Assembly (NCBI RefSeq): GCF_043290135.1
Contig: NC_134710.1
Span: forward strand, 457,560,376-457,624,375
DNA from: Rhipicephalus microplus
Taxonomy: Eukaryota > Arthropoda > Arachnida > Ixodida > Ixodidae
Length of the DNA: 64,000 nt
Reading direction: 5' to 3'
Part shown: one piece after another, positions 23,497 through 35,250 of the stretch
Numbering within the stretch: the first letter of the stretch is position 1
How the letters are laid out: every line of letters begins with the position of its first letter
Translations under genes and position numbers: made by a program
Notes under the pieces: generated by a model
The model's input: the letters and a program-made list of their open reading frames with translations, nothing else
Told to the model about the DNA's origin: nothing
Databases searched by the model: none

Positions 23497-25485
23497 ATGC
23501 AGTTTCATACATTAACACCTAGAGAGAAATCTGGCGCTAGTGTCTACGTGGGCTCTTTCAGCGGCGCTTGTACCCCCATAGGAGTTATAAGAAGTACAGG
23601 CTTCGGATCCACTTGGAATTGATTAAGTTCACGAGATTTGAGACCCTTCTTATATGGGTGCAAAAAAAACCGATATGAACTTAGATTTAACTCAAGCTTG
23701 CTTCATTAATTTGTACGCAAACTTCTTTGCAAAAATTTCTGTGGCCAGATGACAGAACTGAAACCTAGACAATTTTCACCATCAGGGTATGCAATGCTTT
23801 GTCATAGCGTTCCAGGTTTGGCATCATGACTTCATGAATTACTTTTTACAACACATGCTACTTTTCTCTCGAAAGTACGCATTATTCATTTATGTAAATA
23901 ACAGTACAGTATAGCTGAGAAACACTTGATGTTTTGTATCTTGCGATGCTAGGTGCGTCTGTCCATGTAGTCTGTCCCCAACGCACCTTTGGTTTTGATG
24001 TGAAGTTGAGTGGAACGTTCCGTCTTCGTAGCTTCACCATCATTCGGAAGTCAATTTGAACGAGTTGTGGCAAGACGTGATGATGAAAAAAACATGAACT
24101 CGATGCAATATCCTGCAAGGGCATCAGAGGCTACATCTATAGACGCTTTCACTGTTTACAAACACAGCCCATTGATGACATTCGGTTTCGTCCACTGATG
24201 TGACAAAATAGTATCGGTGGGCAAGAATAGCTTAAAAAATAGCTCACTGATTGTCTACACTTCCTTTGCAATATTTAGCATATCATTGAATAATTATTGT
24301 TTTGCGCTATATATAATATCATTGAATGAATATTCTTTTGCGCTATATATACCCTATAAGAGCCTCCCTTGAACTTTACGCATGTTCCTTATATAATAAA
24401 ACCCCAAGAGAGACCTTTTTTACATTTAAAAAGAACTTGAAAACGTGCTTTCAGTTTCTGCATTAGGAGCTGCTAAATGGGGTGAGCGGAAGTTGTCTGG
24501 GGTTCAACGCGTGTGACCTTTAAATCGTTCATACGCAATGGTGAGGACACGATGCTTCTTTAAACTATAAAATACGACTTTTAAAGCTCCAACGCTCCAT
24601 CAAATCTGAGACCTAGTGCCAACAAAGGCACTGCTTTAGTGTCTTTCACCATCCTCCACTCTCTGCAGTGCGCGAAGAACGAAACTTGAACTGTCAAAAA
24701 TGTCTGTAGACAGCTCGCTAGCTAACACTGTCCAATCTGAAGCCTTTACTTCCCATAACTCTCATGAATGTACACGATCGCTGCACCAGATTCCTCTCTA
24801 GTTAATAATGTATGAGGCTCTATGCAATCAGGGTTTCCTTCGCGAAGATGGTTCTTAGTTTTTCGCATTCTTTTTCACTGGTAACTATATGAACACTTTG
24901 GGCAGGTTTATCCCGCCGCCACAGAGCTTCTCACAAATACTTAGAGAGAAGTGTAGCGCCACCCTCTATGCGAATTTCTCAAGGGGCGATGTTGGAGCGC
25001 TTGGAATGACGGTATACGTGTCTGCGAGGCTTGTGTAGGCTGGTGTAGAGCGAGGCTTCGGCCCCAAAGTGAATAAGGCAGCGTAAATAAACCTTCTCAA
25101 AAACAAAACTGTTGCAAGCAGATCTCATTCACGCATATTATATTCCACAAAAAAGTCCACTCACCTTGACGGCACAACCAAAGGGCAAGAAAAAAAAAAC
25201 GACATAAACGTGGCGGAAAGAACACTTGCTTTGTCCTCTGCCTGCCAAGTTTAGCGGCCATTGGTTACTTCTTACGTTTTGTAAAAATGTACATCAACAT
25301 AGAAGGTTCCAGTGTTAAATAAAACGCATTTCTGTGCAAGAACCAAAAAATGAATAGCCTAATTCATGTTCTTTTACTTAGAGGTATAGAAATCTGAGTC
25401 AAGTTCGAAGCTGACATATATCGTCACTGACTTGCATTCAGCCGCTCACTAGCGCCAGATTTTCCTCTAGGTATGATTGTGAGAA
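23497..25485. repeat. Inverted repeat pair about 1.9 kb apart
   Basis: The segment 23500-23545 (ACACCTAGAGAGAAATCTGG, then CGCTAGTG) recurs inverted at about 25440-25490 (CACTAGCGCCAGATTTTCCT, then CTAGGT). A weaker direct copy lies near 24930-24975 (ACTTAGAGAGAAGTGTAGCG). The outer copies could be terminal inverted repeats of a non-autonomous DNA element, or three scattered copies of one short repeat. No transposase is recognisable between them. Confidence 0.5.
24280..24351. repeat. 36-bp tandem duplication
   Basis: Two adjacent near-identical units, each with ATATCATTGAAT and TTTTGCGCTATATATA. Confidence 0.85.
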
Positions 25486-26599
25486 ACTCTATACCGGTTG
25501 CTATCAATTTTTGTGTGATGTACATGTAATGTAGCGCTAGTGGTGGCAAGCCGGCAAGATGAATAGACGATGAGTGCAAGTGGCGAGAGGTGGCGCTTAG
25601 AACATTCGGATGCTTTTGGCCGCCTACACGTCACAGCCACTGCGCAGCTTCAGCGTCTCGCATCCATCCTCAGCTGTACGCTTTCATCCTCTTTTTACAC
25701 TCGCGACGATGGCACGTCTGCGTCACTCACCATCACGTAGCTGCATCTAAACTGATAATATCGCTCCGTGAATCTGAAGCTCTATCCGCAAGTAAAAGCT
25801 TGCTTGTCTTGGCGAGAAACACGACTGAAGCGCAGATGAAAGAGGAGTACCATCTTCTTTGCATAGAGGGCGCACGCCGTAGCGTCATCCCTCATGCCAT
25901 ACTTTAAATCGCTTGTTCTCAAGAAGAAGCGAGACGTCTCACACGTATTTCTCTGGGAGAAAGAACATAAGAAATGCCGGAAAAGTGAGAGGTGAGGGCT
26001 GAGTGATTGGCGCAGGAACTATGACCTTTAGGGTGCTGTGGCGAGCGTTGGCGTGCGTGAGTATAATCGCTTACAGAGATCCCTTCAGAGGTGCAAGGAA
26101 GATTCGTCGCAGTGCCTCCTCCTTACTGGGTCAATGTAACGGGAATACAGGGAGCCCCCATCATAGGTGGCAAGTGCCTGGTCACCCCCCCCCCCACCCC
26201 ACGCATGCATTTGGGTATGGTATGGTGCAGAGAACTTCATATGGGTGGTGTGAATGCTATTCGTATACATCAGTGAATGGCTCGTAGACCAATGTGCGCG
26301 TTGTGATCTTTGCTATAGCGCTTTGTGACCACTGATGCAAGAAACAGCATGAAAGCAACCTCTCATGAGATTGACCGTTTTCCCCTACATCAATAATTTC
26401 TAGTTCTGCGAGATCGAATCAAAGGGAGTTGGCTGCTGCCCTTATTTCGTGTAAAATTACGACACATTCTTTGGTATTCACACTATATTGCAATTTCGGT
26501 AGAACATATTTCTTTTTTGAAGTCAAAGGAAAGATTTCTTTACAGCACCAGTTATACCCACCACTTGAACTCGCCAACTGAAGGCGAGCGGGTAGGAGC
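25486..26599. other. No recognisable gene
   Basis: Contains an open stretch (25590-25907, +) without recognisable domains and a C-run at about 26187-26199. Nothing further can be supported. Confidence 0.45.
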
Positions 26600-27000
26600 A
26601 GGCGTGAGTATGAACGCGGGTGAGCGATTATGAGTATGAAATGACGTGAGTGTGGACGTGATAGAGTACGCATGAGTTTGAATAGATGAGTAAGGCCATG
26701 AGTGCAGCGAATGTGTGGAGATGTGAGGGTGAACTTGAGCTAGTGGGTAAGCAAGTGCACGTGAATATGAACACGTGTGACTATTGATAAGTACGAGTAA
26801 TTGTGACGCGTGAGAGAACACTTATGAGTGTGAGTGGGTGTCAGTAAACTGAAACAAGTACGCATGGACATGAATAGGCGAGTGTAAACTGAGTTAGTCC
26901 TTATGAGTGTTAGTAGGCGTGCGCATGCACGGGAGTAGCAATGAGCATGAAGTATAAGTAGGTGAGTGAGGGCCTATAATACTTTTGAGGCTTAACTGTT
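26600..27000. repeat. Degenerate GAGTRTGA minisatellite, left part
   Basis: Irregular repeats of about 25-35 bp built on TATGAGTGTGAGTAGGCGTGAG-like words, one unit varying from the next. The pattern resumes at 27147 after a SINE insertion. Open frames here are by-products of the repeat. Confidence 0.75.
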
Positions 27001-27146
27001 CACTATATGAATATGAGAGAAGTCGTAGTAGAAGGCTCCTAAAGTTTAGACCAACTAGAGTTCTTCTACGTGCGCCTAAATTTAAGCACACGAGCCTCAA
27101 TCATTTTCGCCTTCATCGCAAATGCGGGCGCCGCGGCCGGAGGCAG
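27001..27146 (-). mobile_element. Ruka-like SINE fragment inside the minisatellite
   Basis: The minus-strand body matches the family: GCGCCCGCATTTGCGATGAAG, GAGGCTCGTGTGCTTAAATT and AACTTTAGGAGCCTTCTACT, in that order. The tRNA head is lost. It lies between two parts of the same minisatellite and so inserted into it or was carried by it. Confidence 0.75.
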
Positions 27147-27375
27147 TTCCTATGAGTGTGAGTAGGCCTGAGCATAACATCAGTGAGAGTCTACGTATGT
27201 GAGTATGCATGAATATGGAAGTGAGCGAGTGTCTATGAGTGTAAGTAGGCATGAATGTGGACGTGAGCGAGTCGTTATGAGTTTCAGTAGTCGTAAATGT
27301 GAACGTGAGTGAGCACTCATTAAGTATCGTAGGCGTGAGTATGAATATTAGGTATAACTCATGAGTATAAGTATA
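27147..27375. repeat. Degenerate GAGTRTGA minisatellite, right part
   Basis: Continuation of the array at 26600-27000, with units such as TATGAGTGTAAGTAGGCATG and GAACGTGAGTGAGCACTCAT. Confidence 0.75.
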
Positions 27376-27739
27376 TATCTGTGATTAATAATGACCAGCG
27401 GTTATCATGCTTTTATGCTACGTGCCTTTCCCAACGACAATTCTGCTTGATTTCGACTACGATGTCCTGAACATTAATTTGTTGACTGATACACCCTTGT
27501 CTCTTGTCCTGTAGGGCTACACCTATCTTTTTGCTTTCCAAGGCTCGCTGTGTCGTGCTAAACTTAAGCGGAACCCCCTTTGCAATCACCCAGGTTTCTA
27601 CTCCGTACGTGTATAAATACGGAGAGACACGTTTTTGCGTGGGAATTCCAATCTAAATATAATAAAAAGACATATAATACCCGGCTTACTGCACTGAAAT
27701 ATTTCAGACTACCGAATAAAAAAAATATTAGCGCCAGGG

Positions 27740-29105
27740 CCAAATGTTAATTTTAAAGAAGAGAAGCTGGGGAAAGAAACAAAAAAATGGGGAGCACGAC
27801 CACATTGCCAACCATTTCCATGGAAAGGAACGAAGACACATTGATATTCAGTACAATGTATACAGTAGTCCGCTCAAGACGGTTGCGGAGTTCCTCAATC
27901 AAGCCGTCGCCATGGGACAGGCATTGCAGCAGAGAAACCAGAATAATCAGAAAATAAATGCTTAATGCGTGATCGGGCTAGAATAATTTCGCTTCGACGT
28001 GGACGTGCTTCGTGAGCTTATTTGTTCGCATGTCCGCGATGAGCTGCAGCAACTGCACCAGGCGCTGCAGCAGCCTACTACTAACTGCATCGCCAGCATC
28101 ATATAGGAGCCTCGTTAAGCTGCTAACATGGCAGCTTTTTGCCCTCATCCTTGCATTTTCTTTCCGCAAATCTTTGAAGAAAATGCTCAATAAAACTGAA
28201 ATATGTGAGTAAATCAAGCAGGCACTCGGCGCACCTCGAAGTTAGGCACCTGTTCAACTTGATAAACCACTTTTGGCATTTACATTGTGAAGTTAACCTG
28301 AACGCGTTCCTCTAAGACGCACTACCCAGTTGTCAGTCACACTTCCGGTGAGCGGCGGCTTCCCGTGTGCCTGTTATGCCAACACATTCTCATACTTCTC
28401 ACCTGCACCAGAGCTGCAACTGGCAGCAACCCCGTATACCACACTTCAGTCTGCACAGGCACTGCTTTTTTTTTAAAGACACTCGACCCATCGTGCGTAA
28501 ACCCGACATTTGGTTCATGCCCGACCAGCGGCTTCTTTGCTACCACTGGGCCGGGGTGGGTCACATGCGTCGAGTATCAGTACCACAGACTCAGGCTTCG
28601 ACGTTTCCCGCAAATTCAATGTCCCCGGTTCGAAAAGCGACCACCCGAAATAGGAGATTTTCTCGCTCGGCAGCGCATACCACCCAGATGTCAGTCGCGT
28701 TCACCGTCCTCTCAATCACCCTCCCATTCAGGCAACAGGAGTCGGGGGCCACAAGATTGACCTCCGAGCCCTCGCCTGGAACACTTACGTCAGCAACCGC
28801 TCTAGGTAAAGCCGCTGATTCTCAATGTGTTGAAGACTTCGACATAAATCGACGTGCCTTCAAGCCAACGGCAATTTGGCAACACCTGTATCTCAGCCTG
28901 GACATTTTTCATCGTCATATCTGCACTCATCGACGGTCAACATGTAACAGCTTCAGTCGACATTGGCACCAACTACTCTATTATTAGCGGAAAACTAGGA
29001 AACCTACTAAATAAAGTTCTCATGCCTTGAACAGGTTGGCACGTACGCACAGCTGGAGGGCACCTTGTTAAGCCGCTTGGTGTGTACTGCCAGACAGCAA
29101 GTACC
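27740..29105 (+). pseudogene. Ty3/Gypsy gag-protease relic
   Basis: Fragments of a tick-type gag appear in order across several frames. First is a capsid segment (SSPLKTVAEFLNQAVAM, 27744-27965). Next is a linker (VDVLRELICSHVRDELQQL near 28003). Then comes a decayed zinc-knuckle region (KPDIWFMPDQRLLCYHWAGV, near 28500) followed by an Arg/Ser/Pro-rich tail. Last is a protease start reading VDIGTNYSIISGKL near 28956, where DTG or DSG is expected. The same order and similar words occur in elements C and D. No LTR or reverse transcriptase is attached, and many stops are present. An old internal fragment. Confidence 0.65.
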
Positions 29106-29282
29106 AGGTTTCGGCCGTGGCGGTTGCATTTCGCTGGAGGTTAAATGGAGATCAGTGGGCTGTGAGACGTCAGTGCACGGTAATTAAAGCCAGATGATCA
29201 ACATTTTGGCAGTTCTCTACTACAGCGTCTCTCATAATCATACCATGGTTTCAGGACGTAAAACCCTATATATTATTATTAA
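29106..29282 (+). mobile_element. Ruka-like SINE, 3' part, diverged
   Basis: Contains GTGGCGGTTGCATTTCGCTG, GACGTCAGTGCACGG, TCTCTACTACAGCGTCTCTC and TTTCAGGACGTAAAACCC. The tRNA head is missing. It follows directly on the gag relic. Confidence 0.8.
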
Positions 29283-30250
29283 ACAATGTACGAATATTGA
29301 AATGCTTTTCTTAGTTTGTAAAGTATGATGAATTCTTTTGTTTCAAACTCTGCTAGTATTGGCCAAAATATTGAAATCATACAGCTGTTCTATTTGAGGC
29401 ATGTTTAATGTTGTGCTTAAGTTTGATCTCTGAATGTTGTAAGGAACAGCTGCAGTTTGTAGGATTGTGTGCTTGAGCAGCGTGACAACTTTTATTCTGT
29501 TCTTGTGTGTGGTGTTTGCCCCAGATAATATTTAGACTCACTATTATAAACTGATAGTTTTGTGTGTCTCTGTACATAAATTTTCTCTCTTATTCGCCTA
29601 ATAGCGTCTTGGTATCTTAAAAGTGCTCTATATGCCTTGACAGAGCTTTTTTCGCAACATCATACACATGAGGATTCCTGTTGAAATATTGTTTGAAATT
29701 ATTACAATATTTTGCGCTTCTACCATCTCAATCACTTCGTTGCCAAGTTATACGCCCACGATGGTATATACTCCTTCTGTTGTGCTTTCAGTGGAGCAGC
29801 ACTCATTTAGGCTTCATTATTAACCAGAAAATTCAATTCACTTCATTATTATAGCTTTTTCGCGCATCTACAGTACATACATTGAGATGTTCTGTCTCAT
29901 AAAGATTTATTGCTTGATTTCAAATAATTATGAGGTCAATTAACAAGCGTCAAAAGCAGGGTCGCTTTGGTGTGCCTAATAAAGGAAATCAATAGGTGTG
30001 CTTGCGCAACGCTGGTGCCTCCTATGACCAGTTTTACGCGCGCCACGTCAATCGAAAACGCTGGTCTTGATTAAATATTTGCGATTCAAGCGCGTGATGT
30101 CTCGATCTGTTGGAAGAAAGAGTCTAACCACCTGTTCATTTCCACGACACCAACTCTCAGATAACACGAGATGAAGCAACCGCCTACTATGCGTTACTCA
30201 CGATTCTTGCAAGCAAGGTTTTCCTCAGTAATCGTTATCTCGCACGACAC
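29283..30250. other. Upstream flank of the host gene; nothing else recognised
   Basis: AT-rich sequence without recognisable repeats or coding domains. Any distal regulatory sites of the gene that starts near 30330 would lie here, but none can be identified by eye. Confidence 0.45.
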
Positions 30251-30253
30251 CGA

Positions 30254-30300
30254 TATATATAGCTCGCTAGAGTGCCCCTGTGTGCGCATTTACACTCAGA
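30254..30300 (+). promoter_or_regulatory. Candidate core promoter
   Basis: TATATATAG at 30254-30262, about 25-40 bp upstream of possible start sites (GCATTT near 30286 or ACTCAGA near 30294), then a short leader and the ATG at 30330 in the context TCACCATGC. The spacing fits an arthropod TATA promoter driving the gene below. Sequence-only inference. Confidence 0.5.
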
Positions 30301-30329
30301 CTCATACGCTGGACATCCTCTGCATCACC

Positions 30330-30393
30330 ATGCATTTCCCCAAGGCAGTTCTGCTCACCTCGCTGCTGGTAACATTTACATATGGGAGCTCAG
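30330..30393 (+). CDS. Exon 1 of a secreted group 7 allergen-like protein
   Basis: ATG at 30330 starts a classic signal peptide (MHFPKAVLLTSLLVTFTYGS: basic residue, hydrophobic core, small residues). A near-consensus donor CTCAG|GTGAGA follows at 30393/30394 in phase 1. Exon 2 at 34243 begins in the matching phase, so splicing gives a mature N-terminus of about ATTHEPKVD. The frame also stays open past this donor (ESYFTAMIDALLVALRDNGG) to a weaker phase-1 donor at 30495/30496, so a longer exon is possible. That extra segment looks like an amphipathic helix. A TATA-like promoter lies 70 bp upstream. Which donor is used cannot be decided from sequence alone. Confidence 0.55.
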
Positions 30394-31879
30394 GTGAGAG
30401 CTACTTCACTGCTATGATTGACGCTCTTCTGGTTGCTCTAAGGGATAATGGCGGAAAATTGGCACCGCCTCAACGCCAACTCCTGCGCCATGTCGGTATT
30501 GCCCTAAATAATATTTGTCTATTTAAACTGTTGACAACCGCTTGATGATTGTCTTATTCGTTGCTTAGGATCGTAAAGTAGACGATCGCAGCGATAATGC
30601 TACATTGCTTTGTCGCAAATCGTATAAGCATGTCAACAATCGCGTTTTTTCTCGTTTTTTTTTTTGCTTTCGTTTGCGCTGTTTAATTTTTGGTACGTTA
30701 TATCATGAAAGAGGGGGCTTCTTGAGCAGTGATAGTTTGCCACCAATTTTTGTAAATATTGCTGTACTTCTGCGTCCACCGGGCACTTTCGCGTTTCAGT
30801 TCGTTCAACTATATAAATTGTTGTGCATAGGCCTAAGTGTTCAAAGTAGTAGTGCCTTGGTACTCGCGATTTCATTAACAATAATTTTCGGTACGCTTGG
30901 TTTTTTGTTATAATATTGTGGTATATGTATTTTGTGATTCCCCTCCACATTCATAACTGTGATTTTTATGTCAAGTTTTTGCGAAAGTTTCATTATTCTT
31001 CAGCAGTGTCAGTTGAATAGTTTGATGTCGGTCATTGCTGAAGAAAAGTGCGTGGTGCTGCTTTCCACTGAATGCTTATCAATGGCATTTCACGTTTTAT
31101 TCGCAATATAAAAAAGGCAGAAAATACAAATACACCATATCTATCAAATATGCAACTTTACTTGAAGGACACCTATTTGATTATGCCAATGTCCGGCAAC
31201 GATGGCGAAGTGATGGCAAAGTGGCACTTTTTTGTGTTGAGCGTGATTAACGGCATTGATACTATGCCATTAGGCGGAAAACCTAAATAGGGAGAAAAAA
31301 AATGAGAGACAAGTAGGAGTGCTTGTCTATTGTTTATTCGTGTTGGTGAATGTTTTATTGTTCGCCTGAAATTTATCGGTGCCTGTCTGGGACCACATAG
31401 CCCAAAAGACTGCCTCACTGATTAAGGGCAGTGTCTTGCGACCATTTTTCGGATAACGGTAATTATTTGGAAAGATAAGTGGTAATTATTTAAACGTGAG
31501 AGAATAGCAGGGATTGCGTTGTTACGCAGGTGTCGTCACAGCGTCAAATGAGGGGTAGCAATACAAATGCGGAGCTTAGAACACGGCACACACATACGCG
31601 TGCACGGATAGACGTTTGTTTGTGTAAACAGATATATTAACTGCGTATGCATATAGCTCTATCAACTGTGTGCATGTACCAGAGTATCAGAGTCGATTAT
31701 ATTTATCATCAAGTGTGCGATGGGGAGTCAGAGTGAGGTCAGCCCATGAGTGAAAGAAGTCTTGGGGTGATGACGTGGACACATAGGGCACGGGACCCAG
31801 TTAGTTTGCGCCTTAGTTAATCATGAAAATCTAATAAATAGGCTTAGCTGTTATGGCACATAGGGTTCTGCACTTGAAC

Positions 31880-33160
31880 TAGTAAGGTCATACCCAAGGA
31901 ACTGGCAAGAAATAGTCGAAATGGATAAGGCGCGTTCAGAGGCTCTAAGGGTACCCGGCGTAGTCCCACAAGGGAGCATATTACGTTCTTTAATGTTCAT
32001 TTTGTATATCCTTGATGTTTTTATGTATCCATTCTAGGGCAAGTTTCATTATATATGTCGACGACACAAGCAGTTTTTTTCTTTCAACAATATACTTGGC
32101 CTCAAAAGCATCCGTAATGACTCATTACAAAAGCTCGCAGCATGGTCAATAAAAATGACATGAAATATAACGAAAGTAAAACAAAACTTCTTCTTTTAGA
32201 GGAAAGAATAAGAAATCAGCCCCCTCCCCTCATGCAGATACAGTTTTAAACAATCGTAGCATTGCAATCATTGGTACTTTTTAGATTCAAGGAGTGGTAT
32301 TTCCTGCAAATTTGTCCTGGCATAGTAATGCCAATAAAAAGTATGGTGGCGTAACAAGAATAGTTGGTTGCCTCAAACACCTTCCCTTTATACGGATGGA
32401 ATTATTTATTCACAATTGAATATTTTGCTCTTATATACTTACTGTATACTATACTCGGACACATTGACAATTTCTAACCTGCAAAAAATACATAAATGCA
32501 AAAACGTTCAATCAATTTGCTTATATTCTGCCTTTTGGGAGAGCAACTTCAGACTTGTTTATTGGGGCTCACATTATCACCATTCGACAGCTGTATTGTA
32601 ATAGACTAAGTTTTCGTTTTAAATTTGAAACATAAAGAAATCTTGGAGTGATTGATAGAGATTGGTTGCCTGGAAAGGAAAAAAACAACAACAGAATTAT
32701 GCGGCAGGAAAAGGGGAGACATGGATGGTACCGGCCACATGTTTAAAGCGTTACCTTGAGGAGCCGTAATCCTTGCGTTCCCTTCTCAATCATTACGCAC
32801 TAACTAATTTTGATCTGTTTTTGTTGTTCATCAAGCAAGTTATGCTTGAAATTAGTCAACGATATTGGTCAATAATATGTATATTCTCATTTCTCTTTTG
32901 ACTATTTTATCACTTTTTTTTGCACTTGTAGGTTGTTTTTGTTCAATTCCATTGTATCCAAATTATATACCATTTCTTTTCACAATCATGTAACTTTTCG
33001 TATATTATTTTTCTTTTATATGTAAATATAACCATCACTGTTCTGCCGTGAACCTTTATAAATGGAGGTACGTGGCGGGCTCCTCAAGCTGTCAGAAGAC
33101 AGCTTTGTGTTTGGAAGACAGCGAATAATGTTGATTTATTATTTCAATGTGCGATCGACT
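31880..33160 (+). mobile_element. CR1-like LINE relic (RT and 3' end) in the intron
   Basis: Near 31951 the frame reads VPGVVPQGSILRSLMFILYI (RT palm). A shifted frame near 32043 reads IIYVDDTSSFFLS, a YVDD form of the catalytic box. Further on, 32343-32400 gives a decayed connection region (GGVTRIVGCLKHLPF). The following AT-rich sequence to about 33160 is probably its 3' untranslated region. Several stops; 5' truncated. In the same orientation as the host gene. Confidence 0.65.
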
Positions 33161-33928
33161 GATTGAGTGCTTTATTGATTGATTGGTTGGTTGGTTGAAA
33201 CATGAGAGAGTCCTTCACAGTGAAGTGGGCGTAGTGAGGCTTATTGCGATAATGGTCGTGATGCTGTTATAACTGTTGCATGAAAGCCCCCCCCCCCCAC
33301 GGAATTATATTGTAGTAGGAATGCTCAGCTGTAAATCATGAAAAAAACATTTACATTGTCATCGATTCTTCAGTCAGGATTGTCACATAGGACACACAAT
33401 ATGCTGAGTCTACTAAGTAGTGATACGTTACTGCAAACACTAAGTAGAAGAGGGAACACCAAAGAAAAGCTGTCAGTAGAATTGCGTAGCCTTGTGTTTC
33501 ATCCCGAAGAATCACATCACTCTGCCGAGAAGCTCAGTAGAAAATGTCCTTAATCCACCGAAAATGTTCTTGATCGTGAACAATTCGTTCGGCTTTCGAT
33601 GTATTCTGAGTTGGCCTGCCATTTATTTAAAACGCAACACAAAAAAAGTGCGAGTGTCCTATGTTGCCTTCTTTATGCCTAAAACAATTTTAGCTTCCGC
33701 TGACGGCAACCTTCGAGAGTGACATTGGTGCAAAAACTGGAGCCGTAATCTGGGCATTAAGGCAACATCCGCACAGTCAGACGACACCATCAGGGCAGTC
33801 AGACAAGAACAAAGCAACGCATTCGGGCAAGTAGTAAAAAAGTGTTTAGATTTCCCGCTGTCAACTGTCGTATATCAACTGTCGTATATCTTTTAATTGG
33901 CTCTGTCAAGAAATGCGTGGGAGTGCGC

Positions 33929-34150
33929 CTCGGTGGATAAGTGTCAAGGCTGTTCGGTTGTGGACCCGAAGGTCGCGGGATCGTCCCCGGCAGCGGCGGT
34001 CACGCTTCGATGGAAGCGAATCGGTATAGAAGCCCTTGTACTGTGCGATGTCAGTGCACGTTAAAACACCAGGTGGTCAATATTTCTAGAGCCCTCCACT
34101 ACAGTGCCTCTAAGAATAATAAGGTGGCTTTGGGACGTAAAACACCGCAT
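33929..34150 (+). mobile_element. Ruka-like SINE, diverged, in the intron
   Basis: Head GCGCCTCGGTGGATAAGTG (A box), ACCCGAAGGTCGCGGGATCG, B box partly lost, then GATGTCAGTGCACGTTAAA, CCAGGTGGTCAATATTTCTA, CCTCCACTACAGTGCCTCTA and GCTTTGGGACGTAAAACACC. It lies about 90 bp upstream of exon 2. Confidence 0.85.
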
Positions 34151-34242
34151 TATAGTTTAAACTTAATAATATTGAGAAAAAATACGTGGGTAACTAGACG
34201 GCGGCACTAGCAGTAGTCTTTCTTGATTATTTTCTGTTGCAG

Positions 34243-34588
34243 CGACAACACACGAACCGAAGGTGGACACGTTTACAAAGATGCTCCGACTAGGAACGAC
34301 GTACCTGAAGCTGGATCCCATGGCGCTACCCGACCAAGTTTTCGACTTCATGTTTTTTGGCCGAATTTTACTACTCAAGGGATCAGTGGCAGGCCTAGGA
34401 TCAGTCTCAAGGACAGGTGCAAACATTATACGAGCGGAAAACGGCACCTTTAGCGCATCCGTGGACGTCGGCACTGAGCAACTTTATGTCAACTACACTG
34501 CCATGATAACTGCAGCCACATTTAATCATTTGGTTGCGTACATGTCGGCCTCCGTTAAAGCGACCAGGATGACTCTCACTCTCAATCA
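34243..34588 (+). CDS. Exon 2 of a secreted group 7 allergen-like protein
   Basis: Acceptor CTGTTGCAG ends at 34242. The exon encodes about 115 residues without a stop: KVDTFTKMLRLGTTYLKLDP, ALPDQVFDF, LLLKGSVAGLGSVSRTGANI, NGTFSASVDVGTEQLYVNYT, and TRMTLTL near the end. The DPMxLPD start, the LKGxxxGLxxxxRxG stretch and the alternating strand pattern resemble mite group 7 allergens and related arthropod proteins of the TULIP/BPI-like lipid-binding fold. A strong donor GTGAGT sits at 34589-34594, which would continue to further exons. If unused, the frame ends at TGA 34590-34592 and gives a truncated protein. No later exon was recognised downstream. The family call is from memory of conserved words, not alignment. 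Confidence 0.55.
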
Positions 34589-34599
34589 GTGAGTGTGAC

Positions 34600-35029
34600 T
34601 GTTTCAATTCTTTCAGTCAAGGGTGTTCATTGATCATTTTATTTATTTTTATTGATTCTCACTGAAGACCTACTAAGGAAATTTTTCAGGGTATACTACA
34701 GGTCCTAAATACATACGATAACACCAGAAAAGAAAACAAACAGATGAAATGCCATAGCAATTACAAAAAAAAAGTCATAGCATACGTCCCAATGAAGTTT
34801 TATGTTAGTTTTAACGGAAGGAATGTAATATCTGCACGAAGAGTTTATAAATATACATTATAATTCATTGTTATTATCAATTGCATTTATTTCCTGCATT
34901 TGGAATGCTGTGTTTTCTAAATAGTTGATAAACATTATTCGAACGGCAACAGAAATTCCTACACAGGTAAATTATTGCAGCCGAGCGTGCTGTTATGGTA
35001 GAATGACGAACTGTGAAACAGGGAGAATC
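34600..35029. other. No recognisable gene
   Basis: AT-rich sequence downstream of exon 2, either the next intron or 3' flank. Nothing recognised. Confidence 0.45.
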
Positions 35030-35250
35030 TTTACGGGCTCATTTTTCTTTGTCCAACACAGCATTAATGACAAAGAACAACCACTAACGCCGACGAAAAT
35101 ACCGGGGGGATATTTGTTCTATATATATTTAAATATTAAGGAAGTTGACTGGGCTAAAAGGTAACTTGCCGCTGGCAGGAACCGAACCGGCGACCTTTGA
35201 ATAACTTGTCCATTGCTCTAACGGAGCTACAGGGGTAGGGCACCTCCCAC
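35030..35250 (-). mobile_element. tRNA-derived SINE (fourth family)
   Basis: The minus-strand head is CTGTAGCTCCGTTAGAGCAA, with a perfect GCTC/GAGC D-stem, then GGTCGCCGGTTCGGTTCCTG (B box). The body continues AGCGGCAAGTTACCTTTTAG and into AT-rich sequence. It is not an intact tRNA gene, because the acceptor stem and anticodon arm do not pair properly. The 3' limit is approximate. Confidence 0.6.

Larger units (their letters stand above)
30394..34242 (+). other. Intron 1 of the group 7-like gene
   Basis: About 3.8 kb, starting GTGAGA and ending TTTTCTGTTGCAG at 34242. It holds a LINE reverse transcriptase relic (31880-33160), a C-run (33287-33299), TTGA/TTGG simple repeats near 33165-33197 and a Ruka-like SINE. 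The rest is unrecognised. If the donor at 30496 is used, the intron is about 100 bp shorter. Confidence 0.5.

Noticed and set aside
35160..35240. Functional tRNA gene on the minus strand
   Set aside because: The D-stem is perfect, but the anticodon and acceptor arms do not fold. A SINE-like body follows the head.
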